A DNA stretch of 64,000 bases from M3007 sp046160345 (GCA_046160345.1 JBJXGO010000023.1:16529-80528), one strand, 5' to 3'; shown: positions 26,253 to 35,749, counted from the first letter of the stretch. Translations and numbers: made by a program. The notes: a model not told the origin generated them from the sequence alone.

Positions 26253-26333
26253 TAAAAAACCCGGTTTCATGCACCAGCATCTAATATCTGGGAGAGGAAA
26301 GACCGGGACTGCAAAAAGTATTGTTTTTTGTTA
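26253..26333 (-). ncRNA. Candidate small RNA with own promoter and terminator
   Basis: On the reverse strand TATCTTTG (26337-26344) matches the -7 consensus, predicting a start near 26333. About 80 bases on, CCCGGT pairs with ACCGGG and is followed by TTTTTTATTTT, a good intrinsic terminator; an inner CCAG/CTGG pair extends the fold. No start codon with a plausible ORF lies between, and no reverse gene follows, so a free RNA is likely. Its 3' part (GCTGGTGCATG, then TTTTTTATTTTAAACAA) resembles the ileS attenuator end near 54476-54500. No known Rfam family is recognised. Confidence 0.45.
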
Positions 26334-26355
26334 CTACAAAGATACGATAAGAGCA

Positions 26356-26460
26356 ATGAATAGAATGTTTCTAGAGAAAGTTTTTTCTGCAGAACGTACT
26401 CAGAAGTATTTCGATCTCTATGTAAATGAGGAGAAGTCCCTTAAACCATTGATCGAGTGA
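26356..26460 (+). pseudogene. Remnant resembling the N-terminus of an Abi-family protein
   Basis: A 34-codon frame reads MNRMFLEKVFSAERTQKYF and then DLYVNEEKSLKPLIE before a TGA. This resembles the first 30 residues of Abi-like proteins of Bacteroidetes (pattern LEKVFS..R..KYF.LY.N), which are normally over 200 residues. Nothing downstream continues the family, so it is read as a truncated remnant. It lies between the two iron-sulfur genes, divergent from the small RNA candidate, and may mark a past insertion. The similarity is from memory and needs a search. Confidence 0.4.
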
Positions 26461-26588
26461 TAGCAATGGTTAACATTGCTCAGCAAGACCTCAAATGAGC
26501 CTTTTTGTAAAACATAGTCACGTTCACAACATGGCCACCTATACTAAATCCCTTTTTACTTTCAGGCAGATTGTCAAAAAAACAAATT

Positions 26589-27365
26589 ATGCTCGCTAAA
26601 ACAATAGCTGAATACCAGGCCGAAGGCAAAACGCCCGAAATTCTTTTCTGGGTAGGTTGTGCCGGTTCCTTCGATGCCCGTGCTCAAAAAGTCACCCGCG
26701 CTCTTTGCGAAATACTGAACCATGCAGGTATTGAATTTGCCATTCTTGGAAATGAAGAACGCTGCACCGGCGACCCCGCCAGGCGTGCCGGCAATGAGTT
26801 CCTGTTCCAGATGACGGCCACCATGAACATCGAAACGCTCAATATGTATGGCGTCAAAAAAATTGTTGCTGCTTGTCCGCACTGTTTCAATACCTTAAAA
26901 AATGAATACCCGGAACTGGGCGGGCATTACGAGGTGCTGCACCACACCCAGCTGATCAACGAATTGATTTCCAACGGAAAACTCAAAATAAAAGAGGGCG
27001 GCGATTTTAAAGGCCAGCGTATCACCTACCATGATTCCTGCTATTTGGGAAGAGCCAATGATGTGTACGAAGCCCCTCGTGCCCTGCTCGAAAGCCTGGA
27101 TGTGGATCTGGTGGAAATGAAACGCTCCCGCAAAAACGGGCTTTGCTGTGGAGCTGGCGGCGCGCAAATGTGGAAAGAAGACGAGCCTGGAAACAAACGT
27201 ATCAGCCTCGAACGGACTGAAGAGGCCCTCGAAACCAACCCGACCGCGATAGTGGCCAATTGTCCGTTCTGTCTCACGATGTTGCAAGATGGACTAAAGG
27301 CAAAGGAAAAAAATGAACAAATTCCGGTGTATGACCTTTCAGAAATGATACTTTCAAGGTTGTAA
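26589..27365 (+). CDS. Cysteine-rich (CCG-domain) iron-sulfur oxidoreductase subunit, HdrB/LutA/GlpC-like
   Basis: A 258-residue cytoplasmic protein with two CCG domains, which in HdrB and related proteins hold Fe-S clusters. Visible motifs are FWVGCAGSFDARAQKVTRA, ACPHCFNTLKNEYP, HDSCYLGRANDVYEAPR, GLCCGAGGAQMWKED and NCPFCLTMLQDG. It should form a complex with the membrane Fe-S protein encoded upstream, as such pairs do in Bacteroidetes. The ATG at 26589 is preferred to a TTG 18 bases earlier. A perfect palindrome follows its stop and may serve as a terminator. Confidence 0.9.
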   Translation: MLAKTIAEYQAEGKTPEILFWVGCAGSFDARAQKVTRALCEILNHAGIEFAILGNEERCTGDPARRAGNEFLFQMTATMNIETLNMYGVKKIVAACPHCFNTLKNEYPELGGHYEVLHHTQLINELISNGKLKIKEGGDFKGQRITYHDSCYLGRANDVYEAPRALLESLDVDLVEMKRSRKNGLCCGAGGAQMWKEDEPGNKRISLERTEEALETNPTAIVANCPFCLTMLQDGLKAKEKNEQIPVYDLSEMILSRL

Positions 27366-27374
27366 TAGCCACGT

Positions 27375-27409
27375 GAGACCTCGGAGGTTTTTAAAACCTC
27401 CGAGGTCTC
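27375..27409. repeat. Perfect AACCTC-type palindrome
   Basis: GAGACCTCGGAGGTTTT at 27375-27391 faces its exact complement at 27393-27409 with one central base. It belongs to the same loose family as 45930-45962 and the core of 15795-15886. It sits 10 bases after a gene stop and could terminate transcription in both directions. Confidence 0.85.
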
Positions 27410-27467
27410 CCTCAATGACCCAACACCCCGCCTTCACTAAAAGACTACGGCGGGTAAAAATGACGCA

Positions 27468-27965
27468 ATGACAACTCCATCTCTTGCCTCCGCCCATACC
27501 TTCTCTCCCGACTCCCGCGTATGGGTATATACCTCCAATCGCCCGCTAACGGAGGAGGAAGCCTCGTATGCCCAAAAAAACCTGGATGCCTTTTGTCAAC
27601 AATGGACAGCGCATAACCAGGCACTTTTGGCGAAAGCAGAAGTTTTTGAAAATCAACTGCTTATACTGATGGTGGATGAATCGCAGGCCGGGGCAAGCGG
27701 ATGTTCAATTGATAAATCCGTGCATTATTTGGAACAGCTCGGAAACAAAATTGGTGCAGATTTTTTCGAGCGGATGCGCTTTGGCTGGCTGGATGACCAG
27801 GGTAAAATGCAGTTTTCCGACCGCCCGGAATTTGCCTCCCTGGTCAGTCAGGGCCGTATCGGGAGCGATACACTAGTAGCCAATACGCTGGTGCAAACCA
27901 AAGCACAATTGACTGATAGTTGGCTTGTGCCATTTGGAAAAAGTTGGCACAAGCGCTTGGTTTAA
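27468..27965 (+). CDS. Conserved Bacteroidetes protein, often labelled ABC transporter ATPase
   Basis: A 165-residue cytoplasmic protein. The pattern SRVWVYTSNRPLTEEEASY, FCQQWTAHNQAL, LILMVDESQAGASGCSIDKSVHYL and the ending PFGKSWHKR are highly conserved across Bacteroidetes homologues that are commonly named ABC transporter ATPase, although no Walker motifs are present. The name should therefore not be trusted. The central GASGCSID could be a catalytic or metal-binding turn. Function is unknown. It stands upstream of the TonB receptor gene with a gap of 110 bases. Confidence 0.8.
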   Translation: MTTPSLASAHTFSPDSRVWVYTSNRPLTEEEASYAQKNLDAFCQQWTAHNQALLAKAEVFENQLLILMVDESQAGASGCSIDKSVHYLEQLGNKIGADFFERMRFGWLDDQGKMQFSDRPEFASLVSQGRIGSDTLVANTLVQTKAQLTDSWLVPFGKSWHKRLV

Positions 27966-28075
27966 TTTAATGGATCAGTTTGAATATCTTTGCCAGACAA
28001 ATTGTTTTGAAAAAACAGAAAAGAAACAAAGCAATTGATCGGGGTATCCAGCCTGTAATCATTTTTTCTTAATCC

Positions 28076-30610
28076 ATGTCCCACATAAAAATTATCCTGG
28101 CCCTCCTTCTCGGCCCACTTGCCCTCCACGCTCAGCAAACCGCCACTGTTTATGGCCGTATCACCGATGCTTCTGATGGCCAGCCGGTTGAGTTCGTAAG
28201 TGTTTATATCAAAGGCTCCGGGAAAGGGGTGAGTACGAATGAAGGCGGTAATTTTACCACTCAAATACCTGCCAATCAACGCATTTCACTATCTTTCAAA
28301 CGGGTAGCCTACCAAGAGGGTTCAGCAGATATCCTGCCTTTGCAGCCAGGGGCACGTTATGCCCTGGATGTCGCCCTGGCACCTGTGGGCGCCAATCTGG
28401 AGGTCGTGATCAGTGGGCGGCGGCTGGACGATGGAGGTATGGTCAAAGAAAAAAACATCACCGAATTGAAATTGCTGCCCAGCACCACTGGTAATCTCGA
28501 AAGTGTATTGCCCCATATCGCACTTGGAACCAACATGGGTACAGGAGGCGAATTGAGTTCGCAATACCAGGTGCGCGGTGGAAATTATGACGAGAACCTG
28601 GTCTATGTCAACGATTTTGAAATATATCGCCCGCAATTGATCCGCGCCGGACAGCAGGAGGGCCTGACCTTTCCCAATATTGACCTCATGCGCGACCTCT
28701 CCTTTTCGAGCGGAGGGTTTCAGGCAAAATATGGCGACAAGCTTTCTTCCGTACTGGACATCAAATACAAACGTCCCGATAGTTTGCGCGCGAGCGCGAG
28801 CGCGAGTTTTTTGGGCGGTTCTGCGCATATAGAAGGGAGTTGGAAACCGCAAAAAAAGAGTTTCCGGGCCTTCAGATATTTAGTGGGGGCACGGTATAAA
28901 ACCACCAAAAATCTGCTCGGCAGCCTGGACCTGGAGGGCGAATACGTTCCTAATTTTACGGATATTCAAGCCTACCTGACCTACGACCTTAGCCGAGACT
29001 GGCAATTAGGGGCCATTGGCAATTTTAATCGTTCCAGTTACACCTTTCAGCCGCAAAGTCTTGCCCGTGCCTTTGGTTTGATCGATTATGCCCTGCAATT
29101 ACGCACTGCTTTTGAAGGCCAGGAAGTGGATGATTTTACACAGGCAATGGGCGGGCTGTCGCTCACCTTTTTGCCCGATCGGGAACGCAACCCTCTGTAT
29201 CACAAGTTTTTGGCTTCCACCTGGAGCAGTCAGGAAAATGAGCGATTCGATATTTTAGGGTACTATATTCTGGGCGAACTGGATGAGAACCTCGGCTCTG
29301 ACAACTTTGGCGAAATCACCAACATCCTTGGACAAGGCACCCAGCATACCTGGGTACGAAATTACCTGACTGCTGATGTTAAAAACCTGGAATATAAAGG
29401 CGGCATAGAGCTCCAAAGGGATAATGAAGAAGCGGGACTGATACGCAGCCACTTCCTGCAATGGTCGGCTAAATGGCAAAACGAGCAAATTCAGGACAAA
29501 ATAAACGAGTGGGAGCGGCTCGACTCTGCCCTCTACTCTTTGCCTTACGACACTTTTGCGCTTCAGGTGCGCCGGGTATTGAAAACACGCAATAACCTCA
29601 ACAGCGATCGGTTTTCTGCGTTTTTCCAGGACACCTGGACCTGGAAAAAAGACGGCCTGCGCGAGCTCCAGGTCATAGCCGGTGTCAGGGGGCAGTATTG
29701 GACCTTGAACGAGGGCTGGTTTGTGACACCACGCGCACAATTGCTTTACAAGCCCTTGAATACCAGGCGAGATCTGTCTTATCGTTTAGGCGGGGGACTG
29801 TTTTTTCAGCCCGCATTTTACAGAGAAATGCGCCGGTTGGATGGCAGCGTAAACACCGATCTGCAGGCTCAGAAATCGGCCCACCTGGTGGGAGGCTTTA
29901 CCTGGGATTTTCTCTGGGGCAAACGAAAGCCAATAAAAATGCGCCTCATCGCCGAGACGTATTACAAACAAATGTGGGACCTCGTCTCCTTCGACCTCGA
30001 CAATGTACGTATTCGTTATGCCGGGGAAAACAACTCCCAAGGATATGCCACGGGGTTTGACATTCGGCTGAACGGAGAATTTGTAAAGGGCGCTGAAAGT
30101 TGGGTCAATTTCTCCATGCTCCGCACCCGCGAAAGCCTGAATGGAGTGCAGCACAGAGTGCGCAATATAGGTCAGCGAGAAGGGCAGGACGTGAAGGATG
30201 TGCCACGCCCTACCGACCGGCTTTTCACTTTTTCAACGTTTTTTCAGGACTACCTCCGCAGCAATAAAAATATCCGGATGCACCTGAATTTCACTGTCGG
30301 CTCCGGGTTGCCATTTGGCGTGCCCGACAACAATATTATTTATAGAAATCCTTATCGATTTGCGCCTTACCACCGTGTGGACATTGGTTTTGGTTTCCAG
30401 CTTTGGAAACAACAATGGCGCAACCGAAAGCCCCATCACTTCCTTCGCTTTACGCGCAATACCTGGGCCAGTCTCGAAGTTTTCAACCTTTTGAAAGTGG
30501 CGAATGAAGCATCCAATGTTTGGATAAAAACGATTGAAAATACGCAATACGCCATTCCTAACTATTTGACAGGCAGGCGTTTGAATGTCCGTGTGAGAAT
30601 GGATTTTTAA
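28076..30610 (+). CDS. TonB-dependent receptor with carboxypeptidase-regulatory-like N-terminus
   Basis: An outer-membrane active-transport protein of 844 residues. The signal peptide ends at LALHAQ (about residue 20). Residues about 24-100 are a CarboxypepD_reg-like beta-sandwich (TVYGRITDASDGQPVEFVSVYIKG cut here to GRITDASDGQPVEF). The plug follows (ELKLLPSTTGNLESVLPHIA, YQVRGGNYDENLVYVNDFEI in part, FSSGGFQAKYGDKLSSVLDI) and then a barrel of beta strands to the C-terminal RRLNVRVRMDF, which ends in Phe as barrel proteins do. No SusD gene follows, so it is not a standard polysaccharide locus. Substrate is unknown. A hairpin separates it from the next convergent gene. Confidence 0.88.
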   Translation: MSHIKIILALLLGPLALHAQQTATVYGRITDASDGQPVEFVSVYIKGSGKGVSTNEGGNFTTQIPANQRISLSFKRVAYQEGSADILPLQPGARYALDVALAPVGANLEVVISGRRLDDGGMVKEKNITELKLLPSTTGNLESVLPHIALGTNMGTGGELSSQYQVRGGNYDENLVYVNDFEIYRPQLIRAGQQEGLTFPNIDLMRDLSFSSGGFQAKYGDKLSSVLDIKYKRPDSLRASASASFLGGSAHIEGSWKPQKKSFRAFRYLVGARYKTTKNLLGSLDLEGEYVPNFTDIQAYLTYDLSRDWQLGAIGNFNRSSYTFQPQSLARAFGLIDYALQLRTAFEGQEVDDFTQAMGGLSLTFLPDRERNPLYHKFLASTWSSQENERFDILGYYILGELDENLGSDNFGEITNILGQGTQHTWVRNYLTADVKNLEYKGGIELQRDNEEAGLIRSHFLQWSAKWQNEQIQDKINEWERLDSALYSLPYDTFALQVRRVLKTRNNLNSDRFSAFFQDTWTWKKDGLRELQVIAGVRGQYWTLNEGWFVTPRAQLLYKPLNTRRDLSYRLGGGLFFQPAFYREMRRLDGSVNTDLQAQKSAHLVGGFTWDFLWGKRKPIKMRLIAETYYKQMWDLVSFDLDNVRIRYAGENNSQGYATGFDIRLNGEFVKGAESWVNFSMLRTRESLNGVQHRVRNIGQREGQDVKDVPRPTDRLFTFSTFFQDYLRSNKNIRMHLNFTVGSGLPFGVPDNNIIYRNPYRFAPYHRVDIGFGFQLWKQQWRNRKPHHFLRFTRNTWASLEVFNLLKVANEASNVWIKTIENTQYAIPNYLTGRRLNVRVRMDF

Positions 30611-30611
30611 A

Positions 30612-30670
30612 GGTTTGAAAAAGGTTGAAGATTACAAATAATCTCCTCACCCCCCAAACAATTTCAAACC
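30612..30670. terminator. Hairpin between convergent genes
   Basis: GGTTTGAAA at 30612-30620 is complementary to TTTCAAACC at 30662-30670, a 9-bp stem around a long loop, between the TonB receptor and the reverse lipoprotein. A role as bidirectional terminator is inferred from position. Confidence 0.4.
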
Positions 30671-30677
30671 CTTCAAT

Positions 30678-31067
30678 CTATTCCGAGACATACATGATCG
30701 TATCCAATACAGGCTTAAATTCCAGGGAGATCACGGCTTTCATGCTTCCCCGCACATCGTGCGGAAAATACAAACTATCATAGCCAATTGCCACCATCCA
30801 ATGGCTACCCTCAGGGACAGATTCAATACAGCCATAAGCATTCGCCCCGGTTTTAAATGAAACGTCATAGTATGTGGGCGGCTTGTCGTAGCCGGGAAAA
30901 GTATCGGTATGATACTTTAAATATACCGTTGCGTTGGGGATGGGCAAAGTATGGTGTTGTGTGCGCACACAGATTTTGGTCGGCCAGGGGATCTCATCCG
31001 GCAAAGCTGGACGGCAAGCCAGACACATTAAAATGAGGGTTGCAATTAAGTATGAAATCCTTTTCAA
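30678..31067 (-). CDS. Small hypothetical lipoprotein
   Basis: A 129-residue predicted lipoprotein. MKRISYLIATLILMCLAC is a signal peptide with a lipobox ending at Cys 18. The mature part (TKICVRTQHHTLPIPNATVY, GYDKPPTYYDVSF, GCIESVPEGSHWMVAIGYDS) looks like a small beta-sandwich, perhaps of the carboxypeptidase-regulatory type, judging by NATVYLKY and GAYG-like turns. No family is recognised with confidence. It is transcribed alone and converges on the TonB receptor gene. Confidence 0.68.
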   Translation of the reverse strand: MKRISYLIATLILMCLACRPALPDEIPWPTKICVRTQHHTLPIPNATVYLKYHTDTFPGYDKPPTYYDVSFKTGANAYGCIESVPEGSHWMVAIGYDSLYFPHDVRGSMKAVISLEFKPVLDTIMYVSE

Positions 31068-31269
31068 AGCTTGGTAATGGGTTGAGGATTCAACTGGATA
31101 GAATTTCTAAACGCGAAACCGAGACAAATGTGCAGTAAAAACGGTCATTTGTTTGTCAGCAGATGGCAATGGGAGTATATTTAACTTGACAAGAAAATTT
31201 CTGGCTCAAATGCGGGTTCTACTTACTTTTGAGCAGCCTTTTCACCACAAACAAAGCACTAACCAAAAT

Positions 31270-32343
31270 ATGGCTACCACAAAAAAAGCCCAATACACTG
31301 GAATTGTTGACCCGGCCGATCTGAGCTCTATTCCCAGTAATAGGATCGTAACGCTGGACGAATTTATTCTCCGCTCCGAAAAAGATTTCGATTATGCTAC
31401 GGGAGAGCTCACTGGCCTGCTTCGGGATATTGGCGTAGCGGCTAAAATCATAAACCGGGAAGTCAATAAAGCGGGCCTTGTCAACATACTCGGCGACGCT
31501 GACGGCAGCGAAAACCAAAGTGGCGATACGCAGCAAAAACTAGACGTTTATGCCAACGAGCGCCTGATCGAATGTCTCCAAAATTCTGGCGAATGCTGCG
31601 CCATTGCATCCGAGGAAAATGACGACATCATTCATGTGCCGCCAGTAGGCTCCAAACAAAGCCATTACATCGTGATGTTTGACCCGCTCGACGGCTCTTC
31701 CAACATTGACGTAAACATGTCGGTAGGTACCATTTTCGCCATCTATCGCCGTAAAAGCGACCCAAGCGGGCCTGCTACCAAGGAAGATTTTCTTCAATCG
31801 GGGATCAAACAGGTAGCAGCCGGGTATGTGTTGTATGGCACCTCTACCATGTTGGTGTACACCACGGGGCGCGGGGTCAATGGCTTCACGCTCGATCCCA
31901 GTATCGGCGAGTTTTGCCTCAGCCACCGCAATATGCGTATTCCGGAAAACAGCCAGACCTATTCCGTAAATCAAGGTTATTACTCCAAATTCGATCTAGA
32001 AATGCGGCGCTACATTGACCACTGTTCTGACCAGAACTATGGCCTGCGCTACATTGGAAGTATGGTAAGCGATGTGCACCGGATACTGATTCAGGGCGGT
32101 ATTTTCTTGTATCCCAGTACCCGAAAGTACCCAAAAGGCAAACTTCGCTTGTTGTATGAATGCAACCCACTGGCTATGCTCATCGAACAGGCAGGTGGAA
32201 AAGCTTTGAATACGAACCTAAAACGGATTCTTGATCTGGTTCCCAACGATCTCCATCAACGCTGCACTATTGCCATTGGCTCTCCGGTTATGGTAGATGA
32301 ATTGAAGAATTTCATCGAGAAGTATTCGGCCTTGCCGCTGTAG
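31270..32343 (+). CDS. fbp: Class I fructose-1,6-bisphosphatase
   Basis: A gluconeogenic enzyme that hydrolyses fructose 1,6-bisphosphate to fructose 6-phosphate, 357 residues, cytoplasmic. The metal-binding motif MFDPLDGSSNIDVNMSVGT, the acidic CAIASEENDD and the substrate-binding LRYIGSMVSDVHRIL, YPSTRKYPKGKLRLLYECNP (each at or under twenty residues) identify class I FBPase. MATTKKAQYTG at 31270 is chosen; the open frame extends 39 codons upstream without homology features. It may oppose glycogen use by the phosphorylase at 1218. No operon partner is seen. Confidence 0.94.
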   Translation: MATTKKAQYTGIVDPADLSSIPSNRIVTLDEFILRSEKDFDYATGELTGLLRDIGVAAKIINREVNKAGLVNILGDADGSENQSGDTQQKLDVYANERLIECLQNSGECCAIASEENDDIIHVPPVGSKQSHYIVMFDPLDGSSNIDVNMSVGTIFAIYRRKSDPSGPATKEDFLQSGIKQVAAGYVLYGTSTMLVYTTGRGVNGFTLDPSIGEFCLSHRNMRIPENSQTYSVNQGYYSKFDLEMRRYIDHCSDQNYGLRYIGSMVSDVHRILIQGGIFLYPSTRKYPKGKLRLLYECNPLAMLIEQAGGKALNTNLKRILDLVPNDLHQRCTIAIGSPVMVDELKNFIEKYSALPL

Positions 32344-32396
32344 GTGTTTTTGTATTTCAAAACTTGGGGCATACCCGCCAAATCTCTGCCAAAATT

Positions 32397-35300
32397 ATGA
32401 AAAAACAACTACTATTCGCCATTTTCCTGTTTTTCGCTACCATCTCTCCTCTTACTGGTCAATGGATCAGCGCTAAAGGGCCTGAAGGTATTTCTGATTA
32501 TTCACGACTTTTCAAAGACGGGAACACCTTTTGGGCGCCAACACAAGGCGGTTTGTTTTTTTCTACGGACGATGGCGCAAGCTGGCAGAATCATCCGGAT
32601 ATTTTGCGCGATGACAATGTGGTAAACGTGGTTCGGAAAGGCAATTTGTTGTTTGCCATAGCAAGAGGCTTAAACTCGTTGAGTTCCAATTATCAGCATC
32701 ATCTTTATGTAAGCGAAAACAATGGAGTCACCTGGGAACAAACCCATACCCCCTTCAACCTCGATTGGTTGAACCTGCCCAGCATCGGCGTTGTGCAAGG
32801 TTCTTTATTGATGTTTGAGGATGGCCGGGATATTTACCGGAGCAATGATGACGGCCTTACTTGGGAAACCCTGACACTCCCGATTGATTATTTCTCGAAC
32901 CTGTTTCATGACGACAAAAACATCGTTTGCCGAAGTTATCCCGAAGGTGTTTTTCTATCCAGCGATGCTGGTGGTACCTGGCAAATGATCGCTGATTCTG
33001 CGCAACAGTTTGTGGATATCTTCCTGTTGAAAGACAGCACCATTCTTGGGCATCATTACCCGAACAACATTTCAAGGTTTGTCTATTCTCCAGATCTGGG
33101 GCAGCATTGGCTGGAGATGGATTCCCTCCCCGGAAACAGCAACTACGAAAGATTTTTTCCTGGATCGGGTGATACCATTTTTTTGAAGAATGGCGATACC
33201 TTTTACTCTGTGAACAAAGGTAAATCCTGGGCTTATTATGGAGATGAAGACGCTTATTTATCCCCCTATTTAAGAACATCAGACGGTGGAGCACTCAGAT
33301 GCGAATATTCAACCATAGAGAAATATTCCAGCCAAACACAGGCCTGGACCCCCTCCGTTAGTGGCCTTTTTGCCGATTACACCGCTGATTTAGTAAGCAA
33401 TGAAGCTTATGTTTTTGCCATAACGAGCAACCAACAAATTGTCCGAAAACAGGTGAATGGGAGCGGAAAATGGGAAGAAATCCATGTTGCCCCGTACATA
33501 AACAGTCCAATTTTAGCCCTGGCACATGATACGCTCTATGTGGCTGGATATAATGTTGTTTATCAGAAAACGGAAAACGGCACGGGCCCCTCAATCACCT
33601 TGGCAACGGGGTTTGGGGGTTCAAGCGCTTACCACTTGAGCGTACAGGGTGATTTGTTGGTCCTGTCGCATTCCAATAAAATATTTTTTATCAACCGTTT
33701 TACGGGAATCGTTCAAAATATTACCAACCTGCCTTCCCCTTCGGGCATGCACAATCACTTTCTCAGGATATTCGGCAACCGTTGGGTTTATGCAGACAAT
33801 GATGGAAGTGTGTTTGTTTCGGAGAATCAGGGCGGTAGCTGGGTGGAGACCTTTGACCAATTTTTGCCTGGGAACAACTGGTACAACAATCTCTTCTTCC
33901 TGAACGACCGCCTATACTTTTCCACCAGAAACCATATCGCCATTTCCACAGATCACGGGGATACCTGGACGACTACCACCGCCGGATTGCCATTGGATTC
34001 AGATGGAGATGTCAGCTTATTATACGATATGACCGCCTCAGGAAACCTATTGTTCGCCACGACCTATTGGCGAGGAACTTATGTCAGTACAGATTTTGGC
34101 ATGACATGGCAAGCCTATAATCTGGGGTTGCCCCGGCATCGCGGCAATACCATAACGGCCTCAGGCGGCAAATTATTCATGGGTACTTTCTATACCAGCA
34201 TATGGGAGCGTGATATTCAGGTGGAAGGTTTGAATGGTTTGGTTTATGCCGACAAGAACAACAATGGTATTAGGGATGCCGGAGAACAACCCATTTCAAA
34301 TGTCATCATCCAGTCTGAACCCAACGGGTTTTACAGCATGAGTGCCGGCGATGGAAAATTCACCGCCCTTGCGACCCCCACGGACTCTATTAAAGCAATA
34401 CCACCAACACCCTATGCTAACATCAAGCCCAAAACATACAGCGCGGGGCAAACCCCGAACGGTAATTACAATTTTGGCATTTATTATACACCCGATATCA
34501 ACGACCTGCGCATTAATTTGACCCTTGGTCAACCCTTAGTGCCGGGCTTTCCACGAGAATTGTTCATTACCTGTAGCAACATTGGCACCACCACCCTTAA
34601 ACCACAGGTACTTGTCAGAATTCCCCAGCCACTTTTGGCCGGACAAATATCGCCGCTCCCTGTAAACATTGCAGGAGACTCTATAAGCTGGCAACTTACG
34701 GATTTGGCGCCCCAAGAAACCTTCACGATCTCTGTATGGGTACAAACCCCAACGACCGTGAACAATGGGGAGATTTTTACCTTTGAAGGTACTATCTACC
34801 CGATTGTGGGAGATGAAGTGCCTGCGGATAATTATGCTGCCTTGCGCGAAACGGTGGTCGGCTCCTTCGACCCCAACGACAAAAGCGTCAGTCCTGCCCA
34901 GTTTTTTACACCGGGCCAATTTGAACTCGGCGAACGCTTGATTTATACCATCCGGTTTCAAAACACGGGGAACTACCCTGCTACCTTTGTAAGGATCATT
35001 GACACCCTGCAAGCAACACTCGACCCTGCCAGCATCCAAATGCTGGCATCAAGCCATCCAATGAGCTGGTCGCTTGACCGCGGCCGGGTGCTTCAACTCC
35101 TCTTTAGCAATATCCAGCTCCCTGACTCAACCAGCGATGAACCCAACAGCCATGGGTTTGCGAAATTCAGAATCCGCCCTGTCGAGGGGCTACCGATTGG
35201 CCAAAGCATCAGCAATCGAGCCTTTATCTATTTTGATTACAACACGCCAGTAGAAACAAATACGGTCAGCAACCTTTTCGATTTTATTAGCAAGACGGTA

Positions 35301-35558
35301 TTATCAGCGCTGCTTCCGCTTCAAATTTTCCCCAACCCAGGCAGTGGGATCGTTCAGATTCAAAGGCCCTCCGATGCAACAGGAGAACTGCGCCTGATGG
35401 ATCAAACCGGAAAGATTATGCTGACGAAAGAGGTTTATTCAGCGGTTACTGTGCTGGATTTATCGGAGTTTCCTGCGGGCATTTATTGGGCGGTGGTCAA
35501 AGAAAAGGATGGTGTTAGGATCGGGAAAATAGTGGTTACCCAGGCTCTGAGAGATTAA
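32397..35558 (+). CDS. Large secreted propeller protein with SdrD-like, DUF7619/DUF11-type and T9SS domains
   Basis: A 1053-residue exported protein. The signal peptide ends at SPLTGQ (about residue 21). Residues about 25-610 have BNR-type blades (FFSTDDGASWQNH, YRSNDDGLTWETL, LSSDAGGTWQMI, ISTDHGDTWTTT). Residues about 620-690 resemble an SdrD B-like module (GLVYADKNNNGIRDAGEQPI). Residues about 730-960 match the conserved repeat region with GSFDPNDKSVSP and YTIRFQNTGNYPATFV (DUF7619-type). The last about 75 are a T9SS sorting domain nearly identical to that of the gene at 40626. MKKQLLFAIF is chosen as start. Probable cell-surface or secreted product of unknown activity. Confidence 0.85.
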   Translation: MKKQLLFAIFLFFATISPLTGQWISAKGPEGISDYSRLFKDGNTFWAPTQGGLFFSTDDGASWQNHPDILRDDNVVNVVRKGNLLFAIARGLNSLSSNYQHHLYVSENNGVTWEQTHTPFNLDWLNLPSIGVVQGSLLMFEDGRDIYRSNDDGLTWETLTLPIDYFSNLFHDDKNIVCRSYPEGVFLSSDAGGTWQMIADSAQQFVDIFLLKDSTILGHHYPNNISRFVYSPDLGQHWLEMDSLPGNSNYERFFPGSGDTIFLKNGDTFYSVNKGKSWAYYGDEDAYLSPYLRTSDGGALRCEYSTIEKYSSQTQAWTPSVSGLFADYTADLVSNEAYVFAITSNQQIVRKQVNGSGKWEEIHVAPYINSPILALAHDTLYVAGYNVVYQKTENGTGPSITLATGFGGSSAYHLSVQGDLLVLSHSNKIFFINRFTGIVQNITNLPSPSGMHNHFLRIFGNRWVYADNDGSVFVSENQGGSWVETFDQFLPGNNWYNNLFFLNDRLYFSTRNHIAISTDHGDTWTTTTAGLPLDSDGDVSLLYDMTASGNLLFATTYWRGTYVSTDFGMTWQAYNLGLPRHRGNTITASGGKLFMGTFYTSIWERDIQVEGLNGLVYADKNNNGIRDAGEQPISNVIIQSEPNGFYSMSAGDGKFTALATPTDSIKAIPPTPYANIKPKTYSAGQTPNGNYNFGIYYTPDINDLRINLTLGQPLVPGFPRELFITCSNIGTTTLKPQVLVRIPQPLLAGQISPLPVNIAGDSISWQLTDLAPQETFTISVWVQTPTTVNNGEIFTFEGTIYPIVGDEVPADNYAALRETVVGSFDPNDKSVSPAQFFTPGQFELGERLIYTIRFQNTGNYPATFVRIIDTLQATLDPASIQMLASSHPMSWSLDRGRVLQLLFSNIQLPDSTSDEPNSHGFAKFRIRPVEGLPIGQSISNRAFIYFDYNTPVETNTVSNLFDFISKTVLSALLPLQIFPNPGSGIVQIQRPSDATGELRLMDQTGKIMLTKEVYSAVTVLDLSEFPAGIYWAVVKEKDGVRIGKIVVTQALRD

Positions 35559-35638
35559 GCGTGCCAATCTTACGGAGTTCTTCAGGTATTTAAAAAATGC
35601 GATAGATTTATTGGGCCTTGCGCAAATCGTTAAATTCA

Positions 35639-35671
35639 ATCAAAGATTTGGTGGGGTGCTAAATCTTTGAT
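35639..35671. terminator. 11-bp perfect hairpin after a T9SS gene
   Basis: ATCAAAGATTT at 35639-35649 faces its exact complement at 35661-35671 around an 11-base loop. It lies 80 bases after the stop of the gene ending at 35558, inside a 331-base gap (35559-35889) that holds no gene. No T-run follows, so a terminator role is tentative. Confidence 0.4.
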
Positions 35672-35749
35672 ACTATTGTACTTCGTATTGCTCCAATTCT
35701 TAGAAATAATTCACGAGGAGCAGATTTGAGGGCTTTTTTAATCCGTTTT

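Noticed and set aside
27468..27965. ABC transporter ATPase assignment
   Set aside because: Homologues carry this label, but no Walker A, Walker B or signature motif is present.
28788..28804. GCGCGCGAGCGCGAG simple repeat in the TonB receptor
   Set aside because: It encodes a short RASASAS run in the barrel and is too short to treat as a phase-variable tract.
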